Under the pieces are notes generated by a model that worked only from the letters and a program-made list of their open reading frames with translations, did not search any database and had not been told where the DNA came from. DNA of 54,616 bases from Pseudogemmobacter bohemicus (lineage in GTDB: Bacteria > Pseudomonadota > Alphaproteobacteria > Rhodobacterales > Rhodobacteraceae). Below, piece after piece: positions 26,846 to 36,105 of this stretch. The stretch spans positions 231,269 through 285,884 of the forward strand of contig NZ_QNHG01000002.1 in NCBI RefSeq assembly GCF_003290025.1. Direction: 5' to 3'. Position 1 is the stretch's first letter. Each line of letters starts with the position of its first letter. The position numbers and the translations under genes were made by a program.

Positions 26846-28194
26846 CCGCGCGGCAGGGATCGCTGATTTCCCGCCTCTCGCGCCGGCTGATCCTGTTGCA
26901 ACTGCTGGCGCTGATGCTGGTGGTTGCGGTTGCCTCGATCCCCGAGCCCGGCCGTCGCGGCGTTTACCAGCTGGATGAGGATGTGCTGACCGGCATTGCC
27001 GCCAATCTGATGGCCGATGGCAACCGGCTTTATGTGCCCGAGCACCCCGATCTGCTGGCCCGCATCGCGAACTGGCCGGATTTCTGGTTCATGGTCAGCG
27101 ACAGCTCGGGGCGTCGCGGCGAATATGGCCCGGTGCCTGACGAGGTGCGGCGGTTTTTCCAGGATGCCGGCAGCCTGGTCGAGGTCGAGATCTACCACGA
27201 TTCCGATCGCGCAACCGGCAGTATCATCGGCAGCCGGATGGATACCCGCGTCGGGACGGTAACGATCCTGACCGGCGGCGGCCCGACACTCAGCCCGGTG
27301 ATCGGGCGGCTGAAAGAGATCGACCCCTGGTATCTGGCGGTGCTGGCCATCGTCATCACCGTGCTGGCGCTTGGCATCCCCTGGCTCGTGCGGCGCGATC
27401 TGGCCGGGGTGGCGCGGGTGGCGGATGAGGCGGCGCGGATCGACATCGACCGGCCGGGCACCAGGCTCACCGAGGCCAATGTGCCGCCCGAGCTGCAGGC
27501 GATGATGCGCGCGATGAATGCCGCGCTGACCCGGCTGGACGAGGGGATGGAGCGGCGGCGGCGGTTCCTGTCAACCGCCGCGCATGAGCTGCGCACCCCG
27601 GTGACGGTGCTGATGATGCGGGTCGAGCTGCTGCCCCCGGGGCCAGAGCGGCGCCAGCTGATGCTGGATGTCGCGCGGCTTTCGGCGCTGGCCGGTCAGC
27701 TGTTGGATCTGGATCGGCTGGACCACGACCAGACCGCGCATCAGCGGCTGGATCTGGCCGGTCTTCTGCGCGAGACCATGGCCGAGATCGCGCCCCTTGC
27801 GGTGGCGGCGCGGGCGGATCTGTCGCTGCAACTGCCCCCCGGGCCGGTGACGATCATGGGTGACCGCCAGGCGATGCAGCGCGTTGTGGTCAACCTGGTG
27901 CAGAACGCCCTCGCCCATGGTGGCGAGGGCGTCTCGGTGCTGGTCGAGCTGCTTGCGCCCGCCGTGATCCGCGTCTCGGATACCGGGCCGGGCATTGCCG
28001 AGGCGAACCGGGCGCAGATTTTTGAGCCCTTCTTCCGCCACTCGAAAGCTCCGGGCTCCGGGCTGGGCCTGCATCTGGTGCAGGAGATCGTCCAGCGCCA
28101 TGCCGGCACCATCACGGTGGGCGAAGGGCCAGGGGGCGGCGCGGAATTCGTGCTGCGCTTTCCGGCCTCCGATCCGGATGCCGCCACGCGGTAA
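26842..28194 (+). CDS. Sensor histidine kinase of the efflux operon
   Basis: The 450-residue inner-membrane kinase has a first membrane helix (LILLQLLALMLVVAVASI) and a periplasmic sensor region of about 130 residues. A second helix (YLAVLAIVITVLALGIPWLV) and a HAMP-like linker follow. HisKA carries the phospho-acceptor histidine in STAAHELRTPV; HATPase_c has the N box (VVNLVQNALAHG), the G1 box (VSDTGPGIAEA) and the G2 box (GSGLGLHLVQEI). It pairs with the response regulator it overlaps. The signal sensed is not evident; regulation of the adjacent RND pump is inferred from position. Confidence 0.92.
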   Translation: MTARQGSLISRLSRRLILLQLLALMLVVAVASIPEPGRRGVYQLDEDVLTGIAANLMADGNRLYVPEHPDLLARIANWPDFWFMVSDSSGRRGEYGPVPDEVRRFFQDAGSLVEVEIYHDSDRATGSIIGSRMDTRVGTVTILTGGGPTLSPVIGRLKEIDPWYLAVLAIVITVLALGIPWLVRRDLAGVARVADEAARIDIDRPGTRLTEANVPPELQAMMRAMNAALTRLDEGMERRRRFLSTAAHELRTPVTVLMMRVELLPPGPERRQLMLDVARLSALAGQLLDLDRLDHDQTAHQRLDLAGLLRETMAEIAPLAVAARADLSLQLPPGPVTIMGDRQAMQRVVVNLVQNALAHGGEGVSVLVELLAPAVIRVSDTGPGIAEANRAQIFEPFFRHSKAPGSGLGLHLVQEIVQRHAGTITVGEGPGGGAEFVLRFPASDPDAATR

Positions 28195-28286
28195 AAACCT
28201 GCCTCTCTACGCCCTTACCGCAATGCTGACACAAGTTTCGGGACGCAAACCGCCGGCAGATGATTTGCCAGGGCGGAGCCGCGACC

Positions 28287-29441
28287 ATGCAAGAGGACCA
28301 GGCAGCACAGCTGGCAAAAGACCGGGTGCTTCGGGGCGGATATGCCGGGCTTTTGCTGCCTTTGCTGGTTGCCGGCGGCATCGGCGCCTGGGCACTGATG
28401 CCGGGCGAGCGCCTCGCCCCCCAGGCCCGCGCCGCCGAAGTGCCGGTCGCAAAGCTGCTTGACCCGGTCGAGCTGATCGAGCTCGCACCGCGCCCGTTGC
28501 GGGAGGTCATGCCGCTGACCGGTGAGGTCCGGCCGCTTCGTCATGTCACCCTTTCGGCCGAGATCGGCGGCGTGGTCACCGGCGCCGGCCCGCAGGAGGG
28601 CGAAAGCATTGCCGCCGGGGCGGTCCTTCTGACCATCGCGGATGGCGATTACCGGCTGGCCCTTGGCGCTGCAGAGGCCGGCCTTGCCGCATTGCTGGCC
28701 GAGCGCCACCTTGCCGCGCTGACCCTGGAACGCGCGACAGAGCTGGCCGGGCGCGGTGCCACCGCCCGCGCAGCGCTGGAAAGCGCCGACGCCGCACTGG
28801 CAAAGCTGGATGCCGATATAGCGGGCGCGCGGATCCGGGTCGATCAGGCCAGGGCCGATCTTGACCGCACCCGTCTGGTCACGCCCTTTGCAGGCGAGAT
28901 CACCCGCCGCCTCGCAGAGCCGGGTCAGCTGGTCAGCCCGGGCGACGCGCTGTTCGGGATCGCCGATCTTTCGGTTCTGACCGTCACTGTGCTGATCCCC
29001 GCAGCCCAGGCGCAGGCGCTTTCCCCCGGGCAGGAGGCGCAATTCTGGTTTCCCGCCGCCCCCGATACCCGTTTTGCCGCCCGCCTCGCCCGGATCGGCG
29101 CCGAGACCACCGCAGAAAGCCGCGCCGTGCCGGTCTGGTTCACCCTGACCGGCGATCATCCCGGGCTGCGCGCCGGGAGTTTCCTGACCGGTGCGCTCAC
29201 GCTGCGGCAAAAACCCGATGCGCTGGCTCTGCCGCAAAGCGCGCTGCGCGAGGCCGAAAGCGGCGCGGCGGTGCTGACGATCCGCAACGGCACGGCAGAG
29301 CTGGTGCCGGTAACGACCGGCGCCAGCTGGCCCGGGGGTCTGATCGACATCCTCTCCGGGCTGCGGCCGGGTGACCTGGTGGTCGGAACCCGGCTTCCGG
29401 GGCTGGAGCCGGGAAATCCCGTGCGGATCGGGGGGCACTGA
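28287..29441 (+). CDS. RND efflux periplasmic adaptor (membrane fusion protein)
   Basis: The protein of about 384 residues has an N-terminal membrane anchor (YAGLLLPLLVAGGIGAWALM), a lipoyl-like barrel (GEVRPLRHVTLSAEIGGVV) and an alpha-hairpin rich in Ala/Leu (about 105-175). A beta-barrel with TRLVTPFAGEITRRLAEPGQ and a membrane-proximal domain follow, as in HlyD/AcrA-type adaptors. It links the inner-membrane pump to an outer-membrane channel. The ATG at 28287 is preferred, with AGGGCGGAG upstream; an in-frame ATG at 28260 is possible. It stands four bases before the RND gene. Confidence 0.9.
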   Translation: MQEDQAAQLAKDRVLRGGYAGLLLPLLVAGGIGAWALMPGERLAPQARAAEVPVAKLLDPVELIELAPRPLREVMPLTGEVRPLRHVTLSAEIGGVVTGAGPQEGESIAAGAVLLTIADGDYRLALGAAEAGLAALLAERHLAALTLERATELAGRGATARAALESADAALAKLDADIAGARIRVDQARADLDRTRLVTPFAGEITRRLAEPGQLVSPGDALFGIADLSVLTVTVLIPAAQAQALSPGQEAQFWFPAAPDTRFAARLARIGAETTAESRAVPVWFTLTGDHPGLRAGSFLTGALTLRQKPDALALPQSALREAESGAAVLTIRNGTAELVPVTTGASWPGGLIDILSGLRPGDLVVGTRLPGLEPGNPVRIGGH

Positions 29442-29445
29442 GCCG

Positions 29446-32400
29446 ATGTTCCTGACCCGGATCTCCGTCGCCCGGCCGGTTTTCGCCACCATGGTCATGG
29501 TCGCGATCATGGTCATGGGGCTGGCCGGCTGGCGCAGCCTGCCGATCGACCGCTTCCCGCCGCTGGATTTTCCGGTGGTTGTCATCTCGGTGCCGTGGTC
29601 GGGCGCCTCCCCCGAGGCGGTCGAGGCCGAAATCACCCGCCCCATCGAGGATGCGGTCAGCACCATCGCAGGGATCGAAAGCCTCAGCTCGACCTCGGCC
29701 CTGGGGCATTCCTCGACCATGATCCTCTTCACGCTTGAGACCGACAGCCGCCAGGCGGCCCAGGATGTGCGCGACCGGATGGCCTCGGTGCTGCCCGATC
29801 TGCCCGATAGCGCCGATGCGCCACAGGTGGTGCGGTTCAACCCGCTGAATGACCCGGTCCTGTCGCTGGCAATCAGCGGCGGACCGAACGATCCCGGCCA
29901 TACGACCCGTATCGCAAAGGATGTGATCCTGCCCGAACTCACCTCGGTTGACGGTGTGGGCAGTGCCACCCTGGTCGGCGCGACCGAAGGCCAGGTCGAG
30001 GTGCTGGTCGACCCGGCCCGCCTGCGCGCCCATGACATCGGCGTGGCCACGATTGTCGAGGCGATCCGCCAGGGCAGTCAGCTGACCACCGCCGGATCGG
30101 TGGAGAACCGCGTCACCAGCAATCCGGTGCAGCTGAATGCCGCCGCCGCATCGCCCGCTGCGCTGGCCGATCTGATCATCGCCCGGCCAGGCGCTGCGGC
30201 GCTGCGGCTGGCCGATGTGGCACAGGTCACCGCCGCCACGGCTGATCCGGACAGCCTCGCCTTTCACAATGGCACCCCTGCGCTGGCCATCGATGTGATC
30301 CGGGTCGATGGCGCCAATGTCATCGCCGTTGCCGCCGGGGTCGAGGCCGCCATCGCCCGCCTGAATGACGGGCTTTTGCCTCAGGGGATGCGGGTCGATA
30401 TCCTGCTGAACTCTGCCACCGAGATCCGCACCATCTATGAGACCATGCGCGCGACCCTGATCGAAGGCGTGGCGCTGGCGGTGCTGATCGTCTTTGTCTT
30501 CCTGAATTCCTGGCGCTCGACCCTGATCACCGCGCTGACGCTGCCGATCTCTTTCCTTGGTACGCTGGCGGTGCTCCGCCTGCTGGGCTTCTCGCTCAAC
30601 ATGCTGTCGATGCTGGCGCTGACGCTCTCGGTCGGGATCCTGATCGACGACGCGATCATCGTGCGAGAGAATATCACCCGCCATCTGCATATGGGCAAAA
30701 GCCATGCCCGCGCCGCGCTGGACGGCACGCGCGAGATCGGGCTGGCGGTGCTGGCAACAACGCTGGCGCTTTGCGCGGTGTTTCTGCCTCTGGCCTTCAT
30801 GGATGGGATCATCGGCCGGATGTTCGTGCAATTCGGCGTGACGGTCGCGGTGGCGGTGCTGATCTCGATGTTTGTCAGCTTTACCCTGGATCCGATGCTG
30901 TCGGCGGTCTGGTTCGATCCGGATTCCGGGCCTGGCGTACGGCGCGGCCCGTTGGGCCGGCTGATCCTGCGCTTTGACCGGGGGTTCGACCGCCTGACGC
31001 GTCTTTATCGCCGCCAGCTGGGCTGGTGCCTGCGCTGGCGGGTGACGACGATGGGTTTCGCGGTGGCGGTGCTGGCGGGATCGCTTGCGCTTACACCCCT
31101 GATCGGGACCGAATTCCTGCCGCAAACGGATGAGAGCCGCATAGATATCGCGGTGAAAACGCCGGTCGGCTCGTCCAGGGATTACACCGCGCTGAAGACG
31201 CAGCAGATCACCGGCCTGCTGCTGGATCTGCCCGAGGTCGCTGGCACCTATACCACGGTCGCCGCCGGCAGCGGCACCGCTTCGAATGAAGCGGTGATGG
31301 TGGTGACGCTGGTTCCCCCGGCGGGGCGCGAGCCTGCGGCGGAGCTGGTGCCGGTGTTCCGCCGCCTGCTGGCACAGATCCCGGGCGCGGAACTGACGAT
31401 CCAGGCGGCGGGCGGCGTTGGCCCTGATGACGCGCCGGTCACGCTGATCATATCGGGAACCGACCCCGCCACGCTGAACGACGCTGTCACCAGGATCCCG
31501 GCGGCGGTGGCGGCGGTACCCGGCACGGTGGATCTGCGACTGTCCTCGGGCGAGGCATGGCCGATGACGGATTTTGTACCCCTGCCCGATGCCGTCAGCG
31601 ATCTGGGGTTGAGCGCCGGCCCCATCGGCGCGGCGCTGCGTACCATGCTTGACGGTCAGGAGGCCGGCGATCTGAAATGGCAGGACGGGCGGATCGAGCC
31701 GATCATGCTGCGCCTGCCCCGCCCGTTGCGCGAGACAGCCGGGGCGCTGGAGACGCTGCCCATCGCCCGGGCCGGAGGCCGGCTGATCAGCCTTGATGAG
31801 ATCACCCGCCGGGTTGAGACCACCGGCCCAACGAGGATCGAGCGCCGGGACCGCATCCGCTCCGTCACCCTTACCGCCGGGCTGGAAGGCCGCATTCTTG
31901 GCGACGCCATGGCAGAGATCGGCGCCGCGATTGCCGCGCTGGATCTGCCCCCTGCCATTCGCGTCAGTGCCGGGGGCGATGCCGATCTGATGGGCGATAC
32001 CATGAGCGATATGGTCATGGCGCTTGGGCTGGCGGTGGTCTTCATCTACCTGGTTCTGGCCAGCCAGTTCGGCAGCTTTCTGCAGCCCTTTGCGATCATG
32101 GTCTCGTTGCCGCTGGCTTTTGCCGGGGTGGTGCCGGGGCTTATGGTCGCGGGCTCGACGCTGAACCTTTATTCGATGATCGGCATCGTGATGCTGATGG
32201 GGCTGGTGGTGAAAAACGCCATCCTGCTGGTCGATAACGCGAACCAGCACAGCCGGACGGGAATGGCGCTGCATGAGGCGCTGCTCCTGGCCGGAGAGAC
32301 CCGCTTTCGCCCGATTATGATGACGACCCTGGCGATGATCCTTGGCATGGCGCCGCTGGCGCTGGCGATCCATCCGGGCAGCGAGCAAAGCGCGCCGATG

Positions 32401-32550
32401 GCGCAGGCGGTGATCGGCGGTCTGATCAGCTCGACCCTGCTGACGCTGGTGGTTGTGCCGGTGGTCCTGACCTGGATCGCCGCCGCCCCGGCCTTGCTGC
32501 GGCGGCTGTCCGCCAAGGCCTCTCCTTCCCGAATTCAACCCGAAACCTGA
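29446..32550 (+). CDS. RND-family efflux pump, inner-membrane transporter
   Basis: The protein of 1034 residues matches the length of hydrophobe/amphiphile RND pumps (AcrB/MexB type). It begins with FLTRISVARPVFATMVMVAI as the first membrane helix. It has the proton-relay aspartate pair in helix 4 (VGILIDDAIIVREN), a second bundle ending with MGLVVKNAILLVDNA, and the PLALAIHPGSEQSAPMA and IGGLISSTLLTL segments typical of the family's C-terminal part. It exports amphiphilic compounds using the proton gradient. With the adaptor upstream and the outer-membrane protein downstream it forms one unit, probably controlled by the two-component genes before it. Confidence 0.94.
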   Translation: MFLTRISVARPVFATMVMVAIMVMGLAGWRSLPIDRFPPLDFPVVVISVPWSGASPEAVEAEITRPIEDAVSTIAGIESLSSTSALGHSSTMILFTLETDSRQAAQDVRDRMASVLPDLPDSADAPQVVRFNPLNDPVLSLAISGGPNDPGHTTRIAKDVILPELTSVDGVGSATLVGATEGQVEVLVDPARLRAHDIGVATIVEAIRQGSQLTTAGSVENRVTSNPVQLNAAAASPAALADLIIARPGAAALRLADVAQVTAATADPDSLAFHNGTPALAIDVIRVDGANVIAVAAGVEAAIARLNDGLLPQGMRVDILLNSATEIRTIYETMRATLIEGVALAVLIVFVFLNSWRSTLITALTLPISFLGTLAVLRLLGFSLNMLSMLALTLSVGILIDDAIIVRENITRHLHMGKSHARAALDGTREIGLAVLATTLALCAVFLPLAFMDGIIGRMFVQFGVTVAVAVLISMFVSFTLDPMLSAVWFDPDSGPGVRRGPLGRLILRFDRGFDRLTRLYRRQLGWCLRWRVTTMGFAVAVLAGSLALTPLIGTEFLPQTDESRIDIAVKTPVGSSRDYTALKTQQITGLLLDLPEVAGTYTTVAAGSGTASNEAVMVVTLVPPAGREPAAELVPVFRRLLAQIPGAELTIQAAGGVGPDDAPVTLIISGTDPATLNDAVTRIPAAVAAVPGTVDLRLSSGEAWPMTDFVPLPDAVSDLGLSAGPIGAALRTMLDGQEAGDLKWQDGRIEPIMLRLPRPLRETAGALETLPIARAGGRLISLDEITRRVETTGPTRIERRDRIRSVTLTAGLEGRILGDAMAEIGAAIAALDLPPAIRVSAGGDADLMGDTMSDMVMALGLAVVFIYLVLASQFGSFLQPFAIMVSLPLAFAGVVPGLMVAGSTLNLYSMIGIVMLMGLVVKNAILLVDNANQHSRTGMALHEALLLAGETRFRPIMMTTLAMILGMAPLALAIHPGSEQSAPMAQAVIGGLISSTLLTLVVVPVVLTWIAAAPALLRRLSAKASPSRIQPET

Positions 32551-32562
32551 AAGGAAATCAGG

Positions 32563-33339
32563 ATGACAATCAATATGAAACAGACCGGCAGTGTGGCCTT
32601 TGCGGTCTTTCTGGCGCTGACCACCCCCGCCCTGGCCCAGGAGCCCGGCGGCCCCGGGGGGGGTGGTTTTACCGTCGGCCTGCTGGGGTTCCGGGGCGAT
32701 ACCGCTTATGGCTTTACCGAAACCGCCGCCCTGCCCTTCATCGAATATGAAAACGAGTATTTCAAACTCGGCCTGCCCACGCTGGATGTGAAACTGCCCT
32801 GGATCTCGACCGAGACGCTCAGCTTCGGGCTGAGCGTCGATCTCCTGGGTGGCGAAGGCGGCTATGAGGCCAGCGATGCGCCGCATCTGCGCGGCATGGC
32901 CGAGCGTGAGGCCGGGATCTGGGCCGGGGCCGTGATGGACTGGCGTACCGAAGCCGTCGATCTCTCGTTCCGCGCGATGACCGATATAGGCGGCGACAGC
33001 GAGGGCAGCAGCCTCTCGGTCATGGCATCGCGCGATTTCTTTGTCGGCGAAAGGCTGATGATCACGCCAAAGCTTGGGGCCACCTGGCTGGATGACAAGG
33101 CGGTCAACTACTATTACGGCGTCACCCAGGCCGAAGCCGCCCCCGGTCGCGCCGCCTATACCGGCACTTCGACGGTCAATGTCGAGGCCGGCATCACCTT
33201 TGGCTATCTGCTGTCCGAACGGCAGATGCTGATGCTGGATGTCAGCGTCACCAATCCCGGCAGCGGCATCACCGACAGCCCTGTCGTGACCGAGGACCGT
33301 CTGACCTCGGTTGGCCTTGGCTATATGCTGAAGTTCTGA
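32563..33339 (+). CDS. MipA/OmpV family outer-membrane protein
   Basis: The 258-residue protein has an N-terminal signal peptide (SVAFAVFLALTTPALAQ) and a beta-barrel-like remainder. This includes GDTAYGFTETAALPFIEYEN near the start and alternating patterns up to a C-terminal aromatic residue (VGLGYMLKF), as expected for outer-membrane insertion. It resembles MipA/OmpV proteins, some of which serve as scaffold or small-molecule channels. It is not a TolC-type channel, so the pump presumably borrows a TolC encoded elsewhere. The ribosome site AAAGGAAATCAGG precedes the ATG; the gene follows the RND gene by 12 bases. Confidence 0.85.
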   Translation: MTINMKQTGSVAFAVFLALTTPALAQEPGGPGGGGFTVGLLGFRGDTAYGFTETAALPFIEYENEYFKLGLPTLDVKLPWISTETLSFGLSVDLLGGEGGYEASDAPHLRGMAEREAGIWAGAVMDWRTEAVDLSFRAMTDIGGDSEGSSLSVMASRDFFVGERLMITPKLGATWLDDKAVNYYYGVTQAEAAPGRAAYTGTSTVNVEAGITFGYLLSERQMLMLDVSVTNPGSGITDSPVVTEDRLTSVGLGYMLKF

Positions 33340-33350
33340 TCCGGCGATTG

Positions 33351-33374
33351 CCGGCCGTCTTCAGCGGCGGCCGG
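33351..33374. terminator. Hairpin between convergent genes
   Basis: CCGGCCG (33351-33357) and CGGCCGG (33368-33374) can pair around a ten-base loop, in the 38-base gap between two converging genes. There is no T-run on either side, so it may act as a Rho-aided or mRNA-stabilising end rather than a classical intrinsic terminator. Confidence 0.5.
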
Positions 33375-33377
33375 TGA

Positions 33378-35969
33378 TTATGAACAATCATTCGCAGGCC
33401 AGGTCGGGCAGAGCTGAAGGATCGCCTGTTCCAGCGCCGCGCGGTAGCCCAGGTAATCGGGAAAGCGGGTATAGATCAGCTCATCATCCGGGCTGCCAAA
33501 GCGGCCATCCTCGGCAAAGCCGCTGTGTCCGAACGGGTAGATGTCACCGCCCGACCCTGTGGCAAGCGGTTCGACCCTGCTGCCGTCCCGGGTCGAATAG
33601 ACCACCACCGCATTCGAGCCCACTGTCGCCCCCGACAGCATCACAGCCATCAGACTGCCATCATTGCTGATCGCCCGGACGCTCAGCGGCAGTTCCAGAG
33701 CAAGCAGAATGCTGCGCTGCCAGTTGCCATCCGGCGCGCGGGTGATCCGCAAGACCTCTTCGCGCCAGCCCGAGGCGATCAGTGCCGGCTGACCGGGAAC
33801 CGCGATCAGATCCCATTCGGCCAGATGCAGGGCATCGCGGTCCGCTGCCGTAAATATGCTGCCATCCGCCAGGGTGATATCCGTCGGCGCGGCTTTGTCC
33901 TCTGCCCTCGCCGCCAGCGGATCATCGCCTGATCCACGCGGCGGTGGATTAGGGTCAATCTCGCGAAACGGGGTCTTTTTCGCCTCGGCCAGGTCAATCA
34001 GGATGATCTCGCGCCGGCCGGTATCGACCGGCGTCTCGACCCAGGCCGCGAGGGTTTCCGTGATCAGCGTCGCGCCCGCGATGGGGGCGTCATTGACCAT
34101 GCTTTCCATCGAAAAGCTGCCATACAGGGCGCGGCCATCGAAACTGGCGAAAAGCGGATCATTATCCCCGGTCTGAAGCAGATGCGGCAGGCCGAGATTG
34201 GCCAGCACGGGCAGGCGGCGGAAGGCCGCGCCCTCTTCGGGGCTGAAAAACCCCTCCTCGCGCAGCCCGTTATCCCGGTCCAGCAGCACTTCCCGGTTGA
34301 AGATGGCGATATCCTTCCAGAAGCCGCTTTGCGAGGTGCGCCCGCTGATCGTGGCCAGCCATTTACCGGTCACGCGGCATTGCGGTGTAAAGATGCCATA
34401 GGCCGTGGCGGTCAGATCGTCCCTGTAGCTTTCGCCCATGCGGTCGATCATCAGCTCAAGATCCGGATCGGCCAGATGATGGCGGAAGCAGGTGTAATAG
34501 ATGTCGCGCTGGTCGGGCGCCGCCTCCTGCGGTCCGAAGGCGACCAGGCTGCCGCTGCCCTGGTCGAAACGCAGCGGCGGCGCCCTGCGGTTGAACGTCA
34601 GATACGAGCGCCCTGCCCGGTCATTGCGCAGCGCGTCGGGCAGATCCTGCATGCGCAGCGACCTGCCGCTTTGCAGATCGGCAACCCAGGCCGAGAGCGC
34701 CTGATATGGCGGCGCCTTTTCGTAATAGTAATCCTTTTCCGCCTCATGCCCCCTGACCAGGATCACCCCGTCCGGCGCCATGGTGATGGTCAGAACCGGT
34801 GCCTCTTCGGCCGGGATGGCAAGGGTCAGCAGCACCGGGCCGGCTGCGAGGGTTGTGGTATCGAACCGCTGGAACAGAAGCTGGCCGTCCAGCCGCCGGA
34901 CGAGGATGCCGCTGTCCAGCGCCGGCACGAAATCCCAGGCGAGGATCTCACCCGGCATTTTCACGCCGCTGTCCTCCGGCCCGCCAGCCCCGATGCGCAT
35001 CAGCGCCCCATCCGCCGGATCCTGCAACAAAAGCGTACCGCCGAGGTCAAGCAGCACCAGATCATTGGCGATGGCGATCCGGCTTTGCCCCGCAGCATTC
35101 TGCAGCGCGGCACGCAGGGCGACATGCATCTGCGGCTCGACCGGGGTGACGTCTTGCAGCACGGTAACCGCCTCATGCAACAGATAAAGCGCGCCGAGGC
35201 CGCGACCCTGGGCCAGCAGATCTCCGGCCGGGCCAGAGACGCGCAAGGCGGCCTGTTTCTCGGCCTCGGCCGTCGCCCTGGCCTGCGAGCGCCATTGCAG
35301 CGCCGCGAAACCGCTGAGCCCGGCAAAGACCGCCACCAGCGCGGCAAGTGCCAGCAGCCCCAGCCTTGTACGCCGCTGCAACCGCTGCCGGCTGCGCGCC
35401 AGCATTTCGGCAATCGCCGACGGCACCGGTGCGGCGTTTTCCGGGCGATCCATCGCCCAGCTCTCGGCCAGGGCCAGATCCTTGCGGTCGCGGATCAGCG
35501 GCTGCTCTCCGACCGCCTGCAACAGATAGCCGGCCTTGCGCCGCTCCCAGTCGATATTGATGCGCAGCGCGGTGGCGAGACTGGCGATTTCGGCGGTGAT
35601 CCCCGCCCCAGACCCGAGGCGGGTGTAATGCAGATTGCGCAGCCAGTCGGGCAATTCCTCACGCGGGAGGCCGGCGGACAGCAGCGGCAGAACCGGCTTA
35701 CCTGCCGCCCGCGCCGCCTCCAGTTCTTCCTTGCAGGCGGCAGAGAGCAGCGAAGCCGGCGTCGCAAGGAACACGACCTTTGCCGCGCCGCGCAGGAGCT
35801 GGTTGATCCGGGCCTGCCAATCCTCGCCCGGGACGATATCGGTCACATCCATCGCGACCGTCAGCCCTTCGGTCTCAAGCGCGAGGGCGATCTGACGGGC
35901 AAGGGGCAGATCCTCGCGTGCATAAGACAGAAAGACGGAATGGCGGGAGGGAAAATCAGGGCGGGTCAC
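33378..35969 (-). CDS. TIR domain - transmembrane - beta-propeller-like protein (paralogue 1)
   Basis: This protein of about 863 residues starts with a TIR domain (about 10-140): SVFLSYARED, AMDVTDIVPGEDWQ, AKVVFLATPAS. The C-x-x-E-L element ACKEELEA has a Glu near residue 82 at the position of the catalytic Glu of NADase TIR domains. A juxtamembrane segment (WERRKA, ESWAMDRPENAAPVP) and one membrane helix (about 203-225) preceded by basic residues follow. The remaining 630 residues are beta-rich, with repeated D-G/G-S-L patterns suggesting a propeller, probably in the periplasm. The GTG at 35969 is preferred: GAAGAAGAG lies upstream and it matches the paralogue's N terminus; an ATG at 36008 is the alternative. 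Whether it cleaves NAD+ is inferred. Confidence 0.82.
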   Translation of the reverse strand: MTRPDFPSRHSVFLSYAREDLPLARQIALALETEGLTVAMDVTDIVPGEDWQARINQLLRGAAKVVFLATPASLLSAACKEELEAARAAGKPVLPLLSAGLPREELPDWLRNLHYTRLGSGAGITAEIASLATALRINIDWERRKAGYLLQAVGEQPLIRDRKDLALAESWAMDRPENAAPVPSAIAEMLARSRQRLQRRTRLGLLALAALVAVFAGLSGFAALQWRSQARATAEAEKQAALRVSGPAGDLLAQGRGLGALYLLHEAVTVLQDVTPVEPQMHVALRAALQNAAGQSRIAIANDLVLLDLGGTLLLQDPADGALMRIGAGGPEDSGVKMPGEILAWDFVPALDSGILVRRLDGQLLFQRFDTTTLAAGPVLLTLAIPAEEAPVLTITMAPDGVILVRGHEAEKDYYYEKAPPYQALSAWVADLQSGRSLRMQDLPDALRNDRAGRSYLTFNRRAPPLRFDQGSGSLVAFGPQEAAPDQRDIYYTCFRHHLADPDLELMIDRMGESYRDDLTATAYGIFTPQCRVTGKWLATISGRTSQSGFWKDIAIFNREVLLDRDNGLREEGFFSPEEGAAFRRLPVLANLGLPHLLQTGDNDPLFASFDGRALYGSFSMESMVNDAPIAGATLITETLAAWVETPVDTGRREIILIDLAEAKKTPFREIDPNPPPRGSGDDPLAARAEDKAAPTDITLADGSIFTAADRDALHLAEWDLIAVPGQPALIASGWREEVLRITRAPDGNWQRSILLALELPLSVRAISNDGSLMAVMLSGATVGSNAVVVYSTRDGSRVEPLATGSGGDIYPFGHSGFAEDGRFGSPDDELIYTRFPDYLGYRAALEQAILQLCPTWPANDCS

Positions 35970-36058
35970 GGCTCTTCTTCTCTCATACGGGCGGTTGTGC
36001 CGGTCCATCTTCACGCACGCCCCCCGCAAGGCAAGCCCGGCGGGGCGGCAATCGCATA

Positions 36059-36087
36059 CGGGCCGGACCCTGTGGCGGTCCGGCCCG
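36059..36087 (-). terminator. Strong GC hairpin after the curlin-like gene
   Basis: An 11-base perfect inverted repeat (CGGGCCGGACC/GGTCCGGCCCG, seven-base loop) lies 18 bases beyond the stop of the curlin-like gene and before the TIR gene. No T-run follows on the minus strand. It may end most transcripts or shield the curlin-like message, giving much less expression of the downstream TIR protein. Confidence 0.65.
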
Positions 36088-36105
36088 GAAGAGGTTGGGT
36101 TGTGA

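Noticed and set aside
29197-32886. Very long open frame antisense to the RND pump gene
   Set aside because: Its product is low-complexity (Arg/Gln/His/Gly-rich) as expected from the complement of a GC-rich gene, while the sense frame has full RND motifs.
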